From Lepidurus packardi (Eukaryota > Arthropoda > Branchiopoda > Notostraca > Triopsidae), in contig JAKZAN010000004.1 of assembly GCA_023053545.1 (NCBI GenBank), positions 10,788,001 through 10,852,000 of the forward strand: a stretch of DNA of 64,000 bases, given 5' to 3'. Made by a program: the position numbers and the translations under genes. Under the pieces are notes generated by a model that saw only the letters and a list, made by a program, of their open reading frames with translations, was not told where the DNA came from and did no database searches. Numbering within the stretch: position 1 is the stretch's first letter; each line of letters begins with the position of its first letter. Shown here one piece after another: positions 11,198 through 22,704 of this stretch.

Positions 11198-12673
11198 TTA
11201 GGTGGCACAAACACAATGGGTTTCTGGGCAGTATTGTAAGGAACATAGCGATTGACACCAATCATTGGATCCTGCTACGGATGCGAACGATCCGATAGCT
11301 TTGTACGTTTTACAGGCTCCTGGAGCTACGGGGCCGGCTGGTCCCGCTCCTGCAGTTGGTCTAGGAGTTGGAGGAGTTGGAGGAGTCTTTCCTCCAGCAG
11401 CAGTTGTAGTAACTGTCGTATGGTGATAAGTTGGTCTAGGAGTTGGAGTCGTTCCTCCAGCAGCAGTTGTAGTTTTGTGAGTTGTTGTAAGTGTCGTGTG
11501 GGGATAAGTTGGTCTTGTTGTAGTCGTAGTAGTAGTTGCTGGGATGACAGCTGGCCTACTTGGAGCACTTGGCACCGGTGCAGCGCTATAGCGAATACAA
11601 TCCAGAGAAAGTGTCATAAGTTTAGTAGACTCGTTTGAGTAGAAGCTTACCCTCCTGTGCCTGAAATGGCGACATCTGCGCAAGCGCGGAACATTTCTTG
11701 CGGTCCACAGCCCAGCATTCCAGTACCGTTCTCACAAACGCCCCATCTGTTTCCAGTTACGTAACTCCACTGCAAGAAGGAGAGAAACATTAGTTAACGT
11801 GTACTGCTAAAGTTGTGAAATAAAATTGAAACACTAAAGTTTAAAATGCAGGATTAAAACTTGTAATACTGTCCCATACTTGTAGAACGCACTGAGTGCA
11901 CTGCACATTCTCAGGCAACTGAACTTCGATAGTATACATGCCGGATTTGAGATCGTTGACGTAAGTTCGGTCACTACCATCCTTGAATCTTAGTGTATAC
12001 CTAAATTATGTTTACTTATTAAGTTTGTCAGCTACTGATGCTAATAGTTCACCTTTCAAAGCATTCCTGCTGGGGATCTTGTTTTGGATTGTTGTTGGGA
12101 CAGATTTTGAATTGATAGTACCCACGGTGGACTGCAGTAATCTCGATCGTCAAAGAAATCGTCTAGAGGTGAAATGAGTCTCTTTATTTAGTGATAAGAG
12201 AAAATAGATCCGTTTTTTGTACCGCTCCTGATATGTAGTTTCTGACGATGGTTCCGGTAGCGTATAGACCCCCTGGGGCTTCGTGAGGCTTGATGGGCTC
12301 GTCATAAGCATCTCCGCAGATCCCGCAGCGTCCCTCGTTCACAAGCCATTGTCGCTGTGGAAGCAAGAAAAATGGGTGAAAAATCGATTAGGAAATCATT
12401 GCAAGTTGCAGAATCCCAATTTTCCGTCTCTTACTTCAAATCCTCCACAGAACGCTTCCATGTCGTTGGTGTCATGGGGAGTCTTGAATCCGACACGCCA
12501 AGCTGTCGAACGGGAAGGCGGGTCGTACATGCGTCCATGTCCCAGCACTCCGGCAAGTTGCGTCACGACGACCTAAACGAGCAGAAACGCCAGAAATATG
12601 AATTACTGCGGTGTACTTCGGCGAAAACACTTACCAAAAGGCACAAGGCAAGACAGAAACTTATATTTTCCAT
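11198..12673 (-). CDS. AA15-family lytic polysaccharide monooxygenase with mucin linker and Cys-rich tail
   Basis: Exons on the minus strand: 12673..12635, 12572..12435, 12354..12223, 12162..12053, 12000..11880, 11769..11651, 11585..11198; all phases agree, 348 residues. A 24-residue signal peptide is followed directly by His25 in HGRMYDPPSRSTAWRVGF, so cleavage would free the N-terminal His of the copper brace. The second copper His is in KPHEAPGG (about residue 83) and the axial Phe is in FRACAD. The region GRCGICGDAYD, the segment TIEITAVHRGYYQFKICP and the stretch WGVCENGTGMLGCGPQE are typical AA15. Family knowledge: AA15 enzymes oxidatively cleave chitin or cellulose. After the catalytic part (about 25-186) come a Thr/Pro linker (187-310) and a six-cysteine tail (311-348, WC..LC..YC..HCVC) that may bind carbohydrate. 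The second exon gives a clean signal boundary, so the start at 12673 is well supported. Confidence 0.93.
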
Positions 12674-15014
12674 AGCGTTTTCTTTTTCTAGCGAGTTTTT
12701 TTTCGTAAAGGAAATGTACCAATGCTCGATGTTGTGAGAGCGAATACTGGATTAAAGTACTGGGTGATATGCAGACTATATATAGCTCTGTCGACCTTAA
12801 GCCTGCCGATCGTAGGTCAGTCACCACCATCTGGTACCCTTTGACCTGCTTGCGCCTCCTATCATGTCACGCCTGGCATCTCGATAGAGGATTAATTTAA
12901 TCGCGTGTTTCGCATAGTGCGGCCGATTAAGATTCCTGGTGACTTTGCGACCTAGCCCTGCTTAACTGAATGCCACGGCAGTTTTTTCATGCAGGTAAGG
13001 TACCGTTACATTAAATGAAACGCCCTTCATCCCTAGCTTTATCCCCAGCAAGGTTAAATCTTTTCCGATACTTCGGTCGGACTTAGCTTTTGGTCAATTG
13101 ACATGGAATTCGACCTTGTATTACATTGACACTGTATTACATTGACGTTTTAGGAACTTTCAGGGAAATCAAGATTGAAAATCAGAAGCGATCTTTCTGC
13201 AGTAATTGAAGGATTAGAGGAGTCGGACGTACTGTAAGTCGTGGAAGTCATGGGAACAGCTTTGAACACTTGAAGTAAAACGTCTTATGGCGCAAGTGCT
13301 CTCCAAATCTATAATCTTGCTAATGTCTGTATAGTGTTCATAGCGGCGCATAAAGACGCCCCTGCTGACGGTTTTCCTTCGCTTTTTTACCCCGGAATCG
13401 TGAGAAAACTCTTTTATTGAAGGTGAGCATCACTGCAAAAGACGCAGATGTAATACGAAACAAAGTTAAAGTCATGCTAATCTCTTTCCTCGCGGATAGG
13501 CTTAACTGGCTGAGAATGTTAAGCGAATGGTAACGCATCGTTTGTGCGGATTATATGGAAGGGAAACGCCGCACTAATTCTGTATATTGACCTGGAAGGG
13601 ATTTGACGATTAAATCCCCACCTCTCTCTCACTCTAACGGTAATGAAGATTTTCTGCTTAATATCCTTCAGGTTATTTCTTTGGTATTTTTGAACCGTTT
13701 CTGCTCGGAATGAGCAAGAAATACTGTTCGCTTGAGCCTTCTCATTAGCAAAGCTCTCGGCATAATGATCTGCACCCGGAATGAGTTGCGTCTTATCAAT
13801 TTGCATATCCCGTAGCGTTCCAGCTGCTGTTTTTATGTCCAACGGAAGCTGGAACCAAAAAGCGATTTGCTTGCTGAGTTAACAATAAGAAAATGTAACT
13901 CCTCCAATCTCTCGAATCTGCGTTTGTTGTTCTCTTTCACTCTATTCAGGTACTGTTAGCACAGTTAGCACACATGTCGTTATGCTAAGTTTGTGTCATA
14001 TAGATGCAAATGCTGAATCTCAGCGAGGTTTCCAGTTTTCGAGGGAAATTGCAATGCAAAATGTGCCCTAACATATCTTCTTTGTAATCCTCGGTAACAG
14101 CCTTTGCATAGGCAGAGCATATCGCATCTTTTTCCACATTTTCTCCTGTTTTACGGTGTGGGGATTTTCCCGCCGCCAAGTGGTACATCAGCGTGTATTG
14201 CGTGTTTGTTTCGCGCGCATGTATCGATTGGCCGACACATATCTAACCCACCAACAAAGCTCCCAAGTTTTAGTCGCATTGGAGGGGGCTCTACAAAGGG
14301 TAAAAGTTGCAGACAGGCCCAGTGCCCAGTATCTTCCCTTTTTATTATTTTTTTGCTTCTTTTTCACGTTTCAAGACTCCTTGAACGGTGTTTTGGAGTT
14401 ATGTGTTTGTTAGGCTGCATTTCACCTCGGTTCCCTAACTCAGTGAAGTAAAGTAATTCAAGAAAACGCTCCCTGAAAACCCTGGACGGCCGTGCATGTT
14501 ACTACGTTAACGATGGCCGTAATATTCGAAGGGAATTCCCCGCAGACGGTGTGTTGCTAGTACGTAGGCAATGGGGAATTGCTGGACGGTGGGCGGTTCA
14601 GCAAGAGGTGGAGGTTGTTGTCCCTGTCCGCCTTTGCACATCAGCTTTAAGCCCAAGTATTAAATTTTCGTTTCTTATGTGTGCTTTTATCCTCGCATAC
14701 GTGAATTTTCATTCTTGTGGCCAGCGTCGAACAAGCAGAGTAAAGAACGTTCCGGAAGGGAAAGCCTTTCAGAAAATCATTGTTGCGATGATTACCCAAG
14801 GCTGTGGAACGAGTACAAAAAAGTTGGAACAAAACAAGAGCACACAACCACAGCCGCAAGTAAACACGAACTTGGTTCGTGCTTGGGATTTTCGAACAGT
14901 GTAAAAGCTTTATCGCTCGCGATGGTCTTTATTTAAGAGGTCTTTTTTTTTCTAGTCCGCTTATTGACAACGTAGTCTAGTAGAAAGAACGTCCGCTAGC
15001 AGTGCAGGACCGTA
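12674..15014. other. Intergenic, no gene recognised
   Basis: The left edge is the AA15 promoter side (TATA-like TATATATAG at about 12777-12785 in divergent orientation). Open frames at 13519-13842 (-) and 14104-14451 (+) lack splice context or recognisable sequence. A candidate exon at 14727-14860 is bounded by CAG and GTAAAC, but its phase does not fit the next gene. Confidence 0.45.
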
Positions 15015-17255
15015 ATGGTGATGTCTCTTTCTTCTTTTGTCGCATCTTTTAGACTGTATCATCGCACTTCGCGGAATGGTGTCCGACTGCAAGATGAAAC
15101 GACCCCGGATGATGCCCCAGACGAATACTGGCCCACTGGGTAAATAGATGCTCACCTTATCATCTTCCCTCCCCCCCAAACTTGCCAGCGAACATTAACT
15201 TTAGACTTGTCTGTGTCATATTTTTCCAGGATCTCTTTGCTGTCGCGGGGAAGGATCAAGGTACCTACCTTCTTTTATAATTCTTGTGCCACACAGTTTG
15301 TTTATCATTTCGCGAACGTTAAGAATTTTAAGATTTCATGAATAGAGTTATCGAGCGTGGGGCATTTAAGCCGTCAAACCTTTCAGTTGTAATTGCGTCA
15401 TTTGTCCTTGACAAGTTTTGCTGTATTGAATTAAACCGTAGCCGTTAAGTATCGGTTTTTGTGCCTTCATGTCATAGAGGCCTGAAAACTCCCCAATTCC
15501 AGCTTGTAGTAATTCTCTCATTTCCCAACAGCCTCGCCTATTTCCCCGCCCCACCGTTCATAAAGTCGATCCCCAGGGAGTGGCTTTAATGTCATTTTAT
15601 AGTGGAGGCGGGGCGTAATTGAGTTAACTTCTACTTTTATGTATGTGAAGTTGAAAGCAACCACAGAGCGAGGGAAAGTTAATACTTTGCCCGGTTCAGA
15701 TCTAACTTGATGCTATCCTGGGGTTTGCAGTACTATCGGCCCACTGATCTGGCCCGGGAAGACCTGGAAGACTTGATATCAACTTCCGGCCGGATTCGGA
15801 CGCCTACGTCTACTTCTTGTGCTTCATCCAGCAAGAAGTGGGGCTTTTCTCGACTTCCGTACCGGCTTTCCAATAAACGTTCTTCGGGGCAACCTTTGCA
15901 GTCTATTAGGTTACTATTGATATAGAAAAATGAGTTTTGGGAGTAAAAGAAGAGAAGGATCGTGGCGAACATTAATGTAATTGCAATTATGATTCATAGA
16001 AACGTGGAGACTGGGAGTCATTTAGCGGAACCTTTAATGGAAATGAGTTACCCTTTATTGGATGCTCGAGCATTAGCAGCCAGGGCACTGCAACATAGCG
16101 CTTTTCCTTCGTTTTTCTTGGGCGCTGCAGTCGCTACTTCCAAATCTAACGAATGGACCAGCACGCGCTTTTCCACTCCACCGTCTTCCTTGGATCTCGA
16201 ATGGGAACATGAAGGTACAGTCTTGTATATTCACTCTTTCAACTTGGTTATTATTACTCCGTCGTATTCGGGACCTGAATTGCGAAATCTCCTAGTTCAA
16301 AGTTGCTGAAACCGGGAACGGGTTTTCAAAGGTGAAAGGGTACAAATGCAGAGCGCAACGTCTTTGTTCTGGGGGAAAAGATTGGGAAGCTGAGTGAAAT
16401 GGATGGGAAGATTATTTTTCTTTATTTTTTCATTATTTTTCTTACTTATTCAAGAGAAATAGAGCCGAAAGTATGAAAGAGAAAAGAAGAACCGACTGGG
16501 CTATCATTTGTCTGTTTTTCTAACTGACGTCTGTGATGCTTTACGGTCTACTAGAGTAAAAGACAAATAAAACATTGAAGAGATTCAGTTTTCAAGAGCT
16601 AGCTAATCTCAGCTTCATATCCCTTGGGATTATACCCAGCTGAGCGAGAAAATGCTTCCCGCAAATATAATCATACTAATTCACTTGTGTTTATTCTTTC
16701 GGCTTTTTCCTAGGTTTACTTACGCCTTCGGGAGAAGAAGCCGGGGAAGCAATGGAAGACGACGACGACATGTCTGTTGATGGCAATACGGTAGATTCCG
16801 CTAGTGTAGTGGCTCAGTCGCGTTCGTCTTCTGCTTGCAATTCCTTGGAATGGGACACGGATGGGGATAATTTTCCAGGAGGTAAAGACAGAGAATCGGG
16901 ACCAGGGGAAAGGAAGACAAGTTCATCCCGTGGTTCTCGTAACCGAGATTGCCTTTTGCATTCAAAGCTCCTGGCCGGTGACAGTGTAGTAGAAGGGTGG
17001 CCGACTGTGATGGACACTTGTGAAAATCGCAAGGGACCAGTATTAGTTACCATCCCTTCCCCGTCTTTCGTTAATCGAACCCGCGTGATTCAGCTGAGTC
17101 AAGACACAAACACGGCTAATTACCTTCAGTGTCCCAGTCCAAACAACGCGAATAATCTGGACGCCGAAACGAATGAGTTACTGAAGGACATTGAGATCAT
17201 GACTCGACGAACTTTGGCGGAAACAGGCCATAGTTTAGCTGACTGGGAAGCTTGA
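15015..17255 (+). CDS. Unrecognised acidic, Ser-rich protein with two LEW[E/D] motifs
   Basis: Proposed exons 15015..15139, 15230..15260, 15731..15909, 16000..16214, 16714..17255 with matching phases 2, 0, 2, 1; 363 residues. The start at 15015 (MVMSLSSFVASF) is the first in-frame Met, but it could instead be intron preceding an acceptor at 15048. The donor after 15909 (GTTACT) is weak. The protein has no obvious domain or membrane segment. It carries SSLDLEWEHE near residue 178 and CNSLEWDTDGD near residue 229, within acidic and serine-rich surroundings. The first 20 residues of exon 5 are followed by an EDDDD run. The C terminus reads NELLKDIEIMTRRTLAETG, probably helical. LEW[D/E] preceded by serine and followed by acidic residues is the known W-acidic signature recognised by kinesin light chain TPR domains; its role here is inference. 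Confidence 0.6.
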
Positions 17256-18884
17256 AGTTTTTCTCTCAACCAAAAAAGCGTTGTTGTGTGTGTATCTTTT
17301 TCTATTTAAAACAAAAAGGAAGCGGAAATGACTGTAATAACCTTTGCACGTTGGGAAGCTGGGTGCCTTATGCAGCTTCTGCTTTGTGTAGAACGCATAT
17401 GCGCCCTTTGGTACGCAAAAGAAAAATATCCAACAACAAATTGTAGAATACTTGTAGTAAAGTAGGAAATAAGCTCTCGCCCCCACCCTGCGTCTTTCTT
17501 CGTGTCATATCATTTCATCGAGAAGTATAACGGCAATTCTATCCCAAGCAGCTCTCTGACCAAGTTGAGTGAACCATATTTTGTCATGTAGAATAACTAC
17601 AAATACACCAAGAACAATTGATATATGAGAAAATATTAGTAATTAGAATATAGCCACGAGAATGGTTCGAAAGATTGCAAGCATACTAATTCGATCCTCG
17701 AAACATGTATTTCCTTGCTGTAACTTACTTATTACTTAATCATGTGTTAGATTATTTATGAAACATCCGAGGACTCCGTGTACCCGACAGAAGGACGCCA
17801 GGTCCATAATCTTTTAAGGGACAGATAGAATTTCGAGTTTAAAAAAGTCTCTGCACATTGGTTAAGCACCGAGATTAGAAAGTGCTTGTGCCGTATTAAA
17901 AAAATATGTCACAAGGTTAGGTTAGGTTGTGCTTTCTTTCGAAAAGCAGTTTCGAGTCTTGTTGTCGTTTAGCCAATAAGGAGAGGCTTTTTTTTAACTA
18001 GAAGTTCATTGGTCTCTTCAAAGATTATGGACCAGGCGTCCTCGTGTCGGGGCCCGGCGTCCTTGCGTCGGGAGCACGGAATCCTTTTGTCGAGTTGCCC
18101 TTGTGTCTACTTCCCAATTTGTTATCAGCTCTCATTTGTGACGGCGTTAGACTCAAAACAGCCGTTCCGCGTTTTACTAACCGAGCAAAAATGAAATAGC
18201 TTTAATTCAGTTTGTGGTTGCCAGAAGTAAAACAGTTTTTATTTGTATCAAAATAACGAATTTATTACGTTACATTATTAAAATAATTTAATATTGAGGA
18301 TGAATTTTAGTTATATATTTATCCTATATTTGATTAGGTTATGTTACTTGTTAGATTGGGTGAGGTGATGTTAGGACAGCTGTTAGGTTAGGTTAAGTAA
18401 GGTTTCGTTAAGACTAAATTTCTTGTATTTTTCAAGTTTCTTTTGAAAATTTAGCATACAGTTTCGCTTAATTTGTAGTTAAGCATGTACCAAGTTTCGC
18501 GGGATTTCGCTCGCGTTTTCGTAGTCTTATTCGCGTTTCGCTTAATCCACCCGTTCACTTTCGCCACCAGTGTATACAGATAAGCATGTGCTTGTTTTGA
18601 ATTTTATTTGGCTTTAATGTGACAAGTGAACTCGCTGACAGTGGAAATCTAATGAAACCAGACAGTTTCCATTGTTGAGCTTTTATTTGAAATTCAGTTT
18701 TTAGTATGCATCCTTCAAGCTGTAAAAGTCCGCCTGGACAAGAGAGACTCAAAACGCAGAGAGAATCGCCTAGAACTACGCGGTTGATAGATGATTGGAA
18801 GATTCGTCTAAGACTGGCATGTTTTATGGATATAAATCTTTAAATATCTTACTTTTAAAGTTGAATATGTCCATTCGTTTGTAG
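17256..18884. other. Gap upstream of RPAIN: 3' UTR, fold-back repeat, AT-rich sequence
   Basis: Contains the fold-back element (17766-18110) and 18240-18560, which is AT-rich with scattered TTAGG words but no array. The N-terminal exon of the RPA-interacting protein should lie near 18700-18800; a frame opening at Met 18706 (CKSPPGQERLK) is a possibility, but I found no phase-compatible donor. Confidence 0.4.
17766..18110. repeat. Fold-back (inverted) GTCCTT repeat, copies 3 and 4
   Basis: The left arm (17766-17935) is in reverse orientation and the right arm (17940-18110) in forward orientation; both resemble the core at 3270-3430. Shared words include ATTATGGACC, GGCGTCCT and TTTTGTCGAG. 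The two arms meet near a GGTTAGGTTAGGTT run. The arms are diverged from each other, so the insertion is not recent. Confidence 0.65.
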
Positions 18885-19501
18885 CAATGCCACGCTCAAT
18901 TAGAAGCTAAGCGTGATGACGCCAAGCTCCAAAGAAGGAAGATTTGTTTCTCTTCAGAAGTAGACCATGCTATTCAGAACCAGATTACTCAAATGTAAGG
19001 ATACATTTTATTTCTCTAATTCTTAATGATGCATATTTAATTAGGCCTTTTGACGCTGTGAACAAAGAGGAAATGGACGTTCTCCTTAAAATAATGGCAG
19101 ATTTAAAAGCAGAGCTGATGGCAGCGGAGGAGCGGAGGGAAAGAGAGTTTCTAGAAACTTTGGAATTTGAGGACAGAACTATCCATGGAATGATAGATTA
19201 CTTGGACGAGAATCAGGTCTTTTGTCCCATATGTCAGAAGCACTATCTACAGGAAAGCAGCAGTTCTATTGTCTGCGTTTGTGGACTCGATTTAAAAGCT
19301 GATATTTCCCTTACTTGCTTGGGAGAGCGATTACAGTCAGCTTGCCATGCTCATTCTCAGGCTTGTAATAGAGTGCCACGGTTTCATAACGTATCTAGGT
19401 CAACCAAACCTTACCTTGCGGCTCTGTGTGGCCACTGTCGATTTGCTCGTGTCGTGTGTGAATCTTTGCCTCCTCATGACGACTTTTTTATGGATTTCTA
19501 G
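18885..19501 (+). CDS. RPAIN: RPA-interacting protein (RPAIN-like), N terminus missing
   Basis: Exons <18885..18994 and 19045..19501 with phase 2 at the junction. Family knowledge: RPAIN helps import replication protein A into the nucleus. The recognisable part is the C-terminal zinc-finger-like region: CPICQKHYLQESSSSIVCVCG, then LGERLQSACHAHSQAC, then ALCGHCRFARVV, in the order found in human RPAIN. The upstream part is a charged helical stretch (EEMDVLLKIMADLKAELM). The protein runs a further 16 residues past the usual end. The N-terminal exon could not be placed. It ends 350 bp before CSN4 on the same strand. Confidence 0.82.
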
Positions 19502-19852
19502 CTATTTTTGTAACCTTGAACTGATCATTCTTGTGGGAATTGTAGAAAGACCACTGTATTGCCCAAGTGATTCCCTTTTTGTATGCATTTCTAGCTATTT
19601 ATGTAACCTGACGAGTCTGGGTACATTCTGCGTGGTATGGCCGTTGGCATTTTATGTAACCTTGTGGGGAATTACAAAAATTACTACGTTCCCAAATTAT
19701 GCGATAGGTGGCTTCTCTGAACTCTTTTTCGATCGGGATTGTTATTGTTGATTGTTATCACTTAACTATCAGCCGGTTCGTGAGATTTCAGCTTGTTTTT
19801 AGTCTAATTTCATAATCAATCTAAAAGTACTTTAATTAACACTAAAAGTATA

Positions 19853-21784
19853 ATGCAGCTCTTGGAGTGTAAGCAGGTTTTAACAGCCATTGCGACGACT
19901 GGTGGTTCTCACAAAGACCAAGCTGACAGGTTGATAATCTTTGCCTTTACGTTTTGCGTATCTAATTAGTAATTAACTAATTTCCTTGTGATCTTATCTT
20001 AGGTATCGCTCTATTTTGGAACTAATCGTTCAGTTAGACGAAGATGGTGTTATGGAAGGGCTCAAGTTTTTCATTGAAACAAGTAGGTTAACTTAAGTAA
20101 GCTTTTGAGATGGAAGAAATTAAGCAAGCTTGTATTATTCTATTAGTTGTAAACGAAAATGTGAGCTTGGTGATTAGCCGACAGTTGCTTGGTGATGTGA
20201 GCAATCATATTATGAAATTAAAGGACACAGTAGCCAAAACTGTCACCCATTTCGCTTTGGAACGTGTTCAACCACGAGTTATATCATTCGAAGAGCAAGT
20301 AGCAGCTCTGAGACAGCATTTGGCTGATATTTATGAGCGTGAACAGAACTGGCGAGAAGCGGCGAGCGTTTTGGTTGGAATTCCACTAGAAACCGGCCAG
20401 AAGTAAACCTTCTTAACTTTAGCTTATATCCCGTTATTAAATGTTAACTAATGTAGGCAGTATTCCCTGGATTATAAGTTGGAAACTTATTTAAAAATCG
20501 CTCGGCTTTACCTAGAAGATGGTGACCCCATTCAAGCTGAAGCTTATATTAACAGAGCTTCCATCCTCCAAGTAAAATACCATAAATCTGAACCCAAGTA
20601 GCACAAGTTGGTCGATAAATGGTTGAAATGACGTCACCGACGTCTGAAATTGACGTCACTTTGTGACGTTAAGACGGACTGCAAATTGTATGTCACCTTT
20701 ACGTTGTATAATCGTCAAATTTAGACGTCCAAGGTATCGTCCGTTTTAGGTCGAAACAACGTTGCTCAGAGTCAAGTATATAGTCCTACGGGGATTTTTC
20801 TTTCCCCAACGATTAAAAGATTACCAAAGATTGCAAATTGTATGTCTTTGCAACGTTGAAATAACGTCACTTTTTGACGTTAAAGGTCAGAAACAGACGT
20901 TCCTTCGACCAACTTGTGCTACTTGGGAATTACAGAAACACACAAATTGATTCCATTTATTAGACAGAAACTAAGAATGAGCAGTTGCAAGTTTACTACA
21001 AAGTTTGCTACGCTCGCGTATTGGATTATCGACGCAAGTTCATTGAAGCAGCTCAACGTTATAATGAACTATCCTATCGCCCAATAATCCATGAAGATGA
21101 ACGCATGACAGCCCTCAGAAATGCGTTGGTGTGCACGATTTTAGCTTCCGCAGGTACGATAAAAGGGCTTCTTTTTCAAATTTGTGACTGTTATTACGGT
21201 TTTACAGGTCAACAGCGCAGTCGAATGCTTGCCACGTTGTTTAAAGACGAACGTTGTCAACAATTACCGGCGTATTCCGTGCTGGAGAAGATGTACTTGG
21301 ATCGGATCATCAGGCGCTCGGATTTGGCCGAATTAGACGGTTTATTACAACCGCATCAACGTGCTTTGACTGCTGATGGCTCTTCCACGATCTTGGACCG
21401 CGCAGTCATGGAACATAACCTGTTAGCTGCTTCGAAATTGTATAATAATATTGGGTTTGGGGAGCTTGGCACCCTTCTGGAAGTTAATCCCGAGAAAGCC
21501 GAAAAAATTGCTTCTCACATGATCACCGAGGCTCGAATGTCTGGTTCTATCGATCAGATCGACTCCGTCGTTCACTTTGAAAGTAAGTCATCTTACATAA
21601 TTCAACCTTGTTTATTGTGTTTATACCTTATTTCTTTTTGCGTACAACAAAAGGCAGAGACATGCTCCCTTCTTGGGATAGGCAGATTCAATCGTTGTGT
21701 TACCAAGTAAATAACGTAATTGAAAAGATCTCTGCTATAGCACCCGAATGGATGGTAAAAATTACCGAAGAGCAGATGCAGTAA
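19853..21784 (+). CDS. CSN4: COP9 signalosome complex subunit 4
   Basis: Seven exons: 19853..19929, 20003..20082, 20147..20402, 20457..20571, 20964..21153, 21208..21582, 21654..21784; 407 residues against 406 in human, all phases agree. Family knowledge: CSN4 is a PCI-domain scaffold subunit of the COP9 signalosome, which removes NEDD8 from cullin-RING ligases. Nearly collinear with the human protein: [109 protein letters not shown] and the C-terminal helix [14 protein letters not shown]. The PCI domain is about residues 200-370. Introns are short (54-74 bp) except intron 4, which is 392 bp because it carries a MITE. Confidence 0.97.
20593..20927. mobile_element. 335-bp MITE in CSN4 intron 4
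   Basis: Terminal inverted repeats start CCCAAGTAGCACAAGTTGG and are near-perfect for about 23 bp. The interior is rich in GACGTCAC-like words and has no coding potential. A target duplication is not clear, so I leave the superfamily open. Intron 4 without it would be about 57 bp, like its neighbours. Confidence 0.85.
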
Positions 21785-21894
21785 GCGGTTTCCTGGCAGA
21801 TTTATAATAACTTGTGGATGCAAAATATACACTTTCAAGTGTCAGTTTTTTTCTTGACGGTATACTTGAAGTATCAACGGGCGAAGTTGGTTTT

Positions 21895-22704
21895 TTAATT
21901 TTGGTAGATGTTTTCTTCACTTGTGGGTTCGTATATAGTGTGTCGGTCATCAGTTTGCACGTTTCGTGATTGTCGTAAGTTTAGGACATCGTCGTATAAA
22001 TCTCCTGAACTGGGTGTCCGGATGACTGAAGCAATGAACGGCAATCTTGGTCCGCTGGTTGCGAGACTAATATCGTCGTATATTTCTTCGGATATTAAAT
22101 GTCGTTGTTCTGCTGGGTGGGGTTTCCGTGTTTGATTGTTGGTTGCATGGCCAATATCGTCGTAGATACAATCGATATCAATTGAGTTGACATTTTGTTC
22201 TGGCCCAGAATGGCATTGGTTTAGCCGGATGCGTTCGCTTTGAGTAGGTGCTGACGAACCGGAATAAGGATGTGAATTGTCGTTAAAGAAAGAGGCTTTA
22301 ATTTTTTGGCTGTCCGAGAAGTTGATGTACGAATTTTCGTTTTTGGACTGCGATTCGGCTTCTTTCCGTGCGCTGCAGGCGGAGTATGAACTGCGAGACA
22401 ATAAAAGAAACTCGATTGGTAATAACTTTCCAGCTTAAAACAAATAAAAGCATACTCACCTTGATTTTCTACAATAGAAACAGTAGCTGATGCTCACTGT
22501 AAGGATTGCGCAAACTGAGAAGCATACGATTAACGTAAACGGGTCGAAGTTTTCAAAAAACGATGACGACAAGTAGACATCGGGGGAAATTGTAGTGTTG
22601 ACGAGAGCAGTTGTGGAACTTTCTTTGGTCGTATTTGGTAAGATATACAACATATGGTTAAACGGTGCATCATCAAGAGTTGTCGAAGTCGGACTATTGT
22701 TCAT
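21895..22704 (-). CDS. Small single-pass membrane protein with repeated YDD[I/V] tyrosine motifs
   Basis: Exons 22704..22460 and 22390..21895, phase 2, 246 residues. No signal peptide. A short Thr/Ser-rich N-terminal part with two N-glycosylation sites (NTT) precedes one membrane segment (about 56-78, FTLIVCFSVCAILTVSISYC), ending in basic RK. The cytoplasmic tail has YDDI at Tyr158, YDDI at Tyr186, YDDV at Tyr214, YEPT at Tyr235 and a terminal YQN at Tyr244, plus YINF near 106. The first three are spaced exactly 28 residues. Short ectodomain, juxtamembrane Cys and many acidic YxxI/V/N motifs are the design of transmembrane phosphotyrosine adaptors such as LAT. I do not recognise an orthologue. 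It is tail-to-tail with CSN4, 110 bp apart. Confidence 0.8.

Noticed and set aside
13519-13842. Minus-strand frame of 107 codons
   Set aside because: No homologue recognised, low-complexity surroundings, no splice or promoter signals.
14727-14860. Possible upstream exon of the LEW[E/D] gene
   Set aside because: It has CAG and GTAAAC borders, but ends in phase 1 while the next exon needs phase 2; no bridging exon found.
18330-18410. TTAGG words suggesting telomeric DNA
   Set aside because: Only one or two units at a time, within dispersed repeats; no array.
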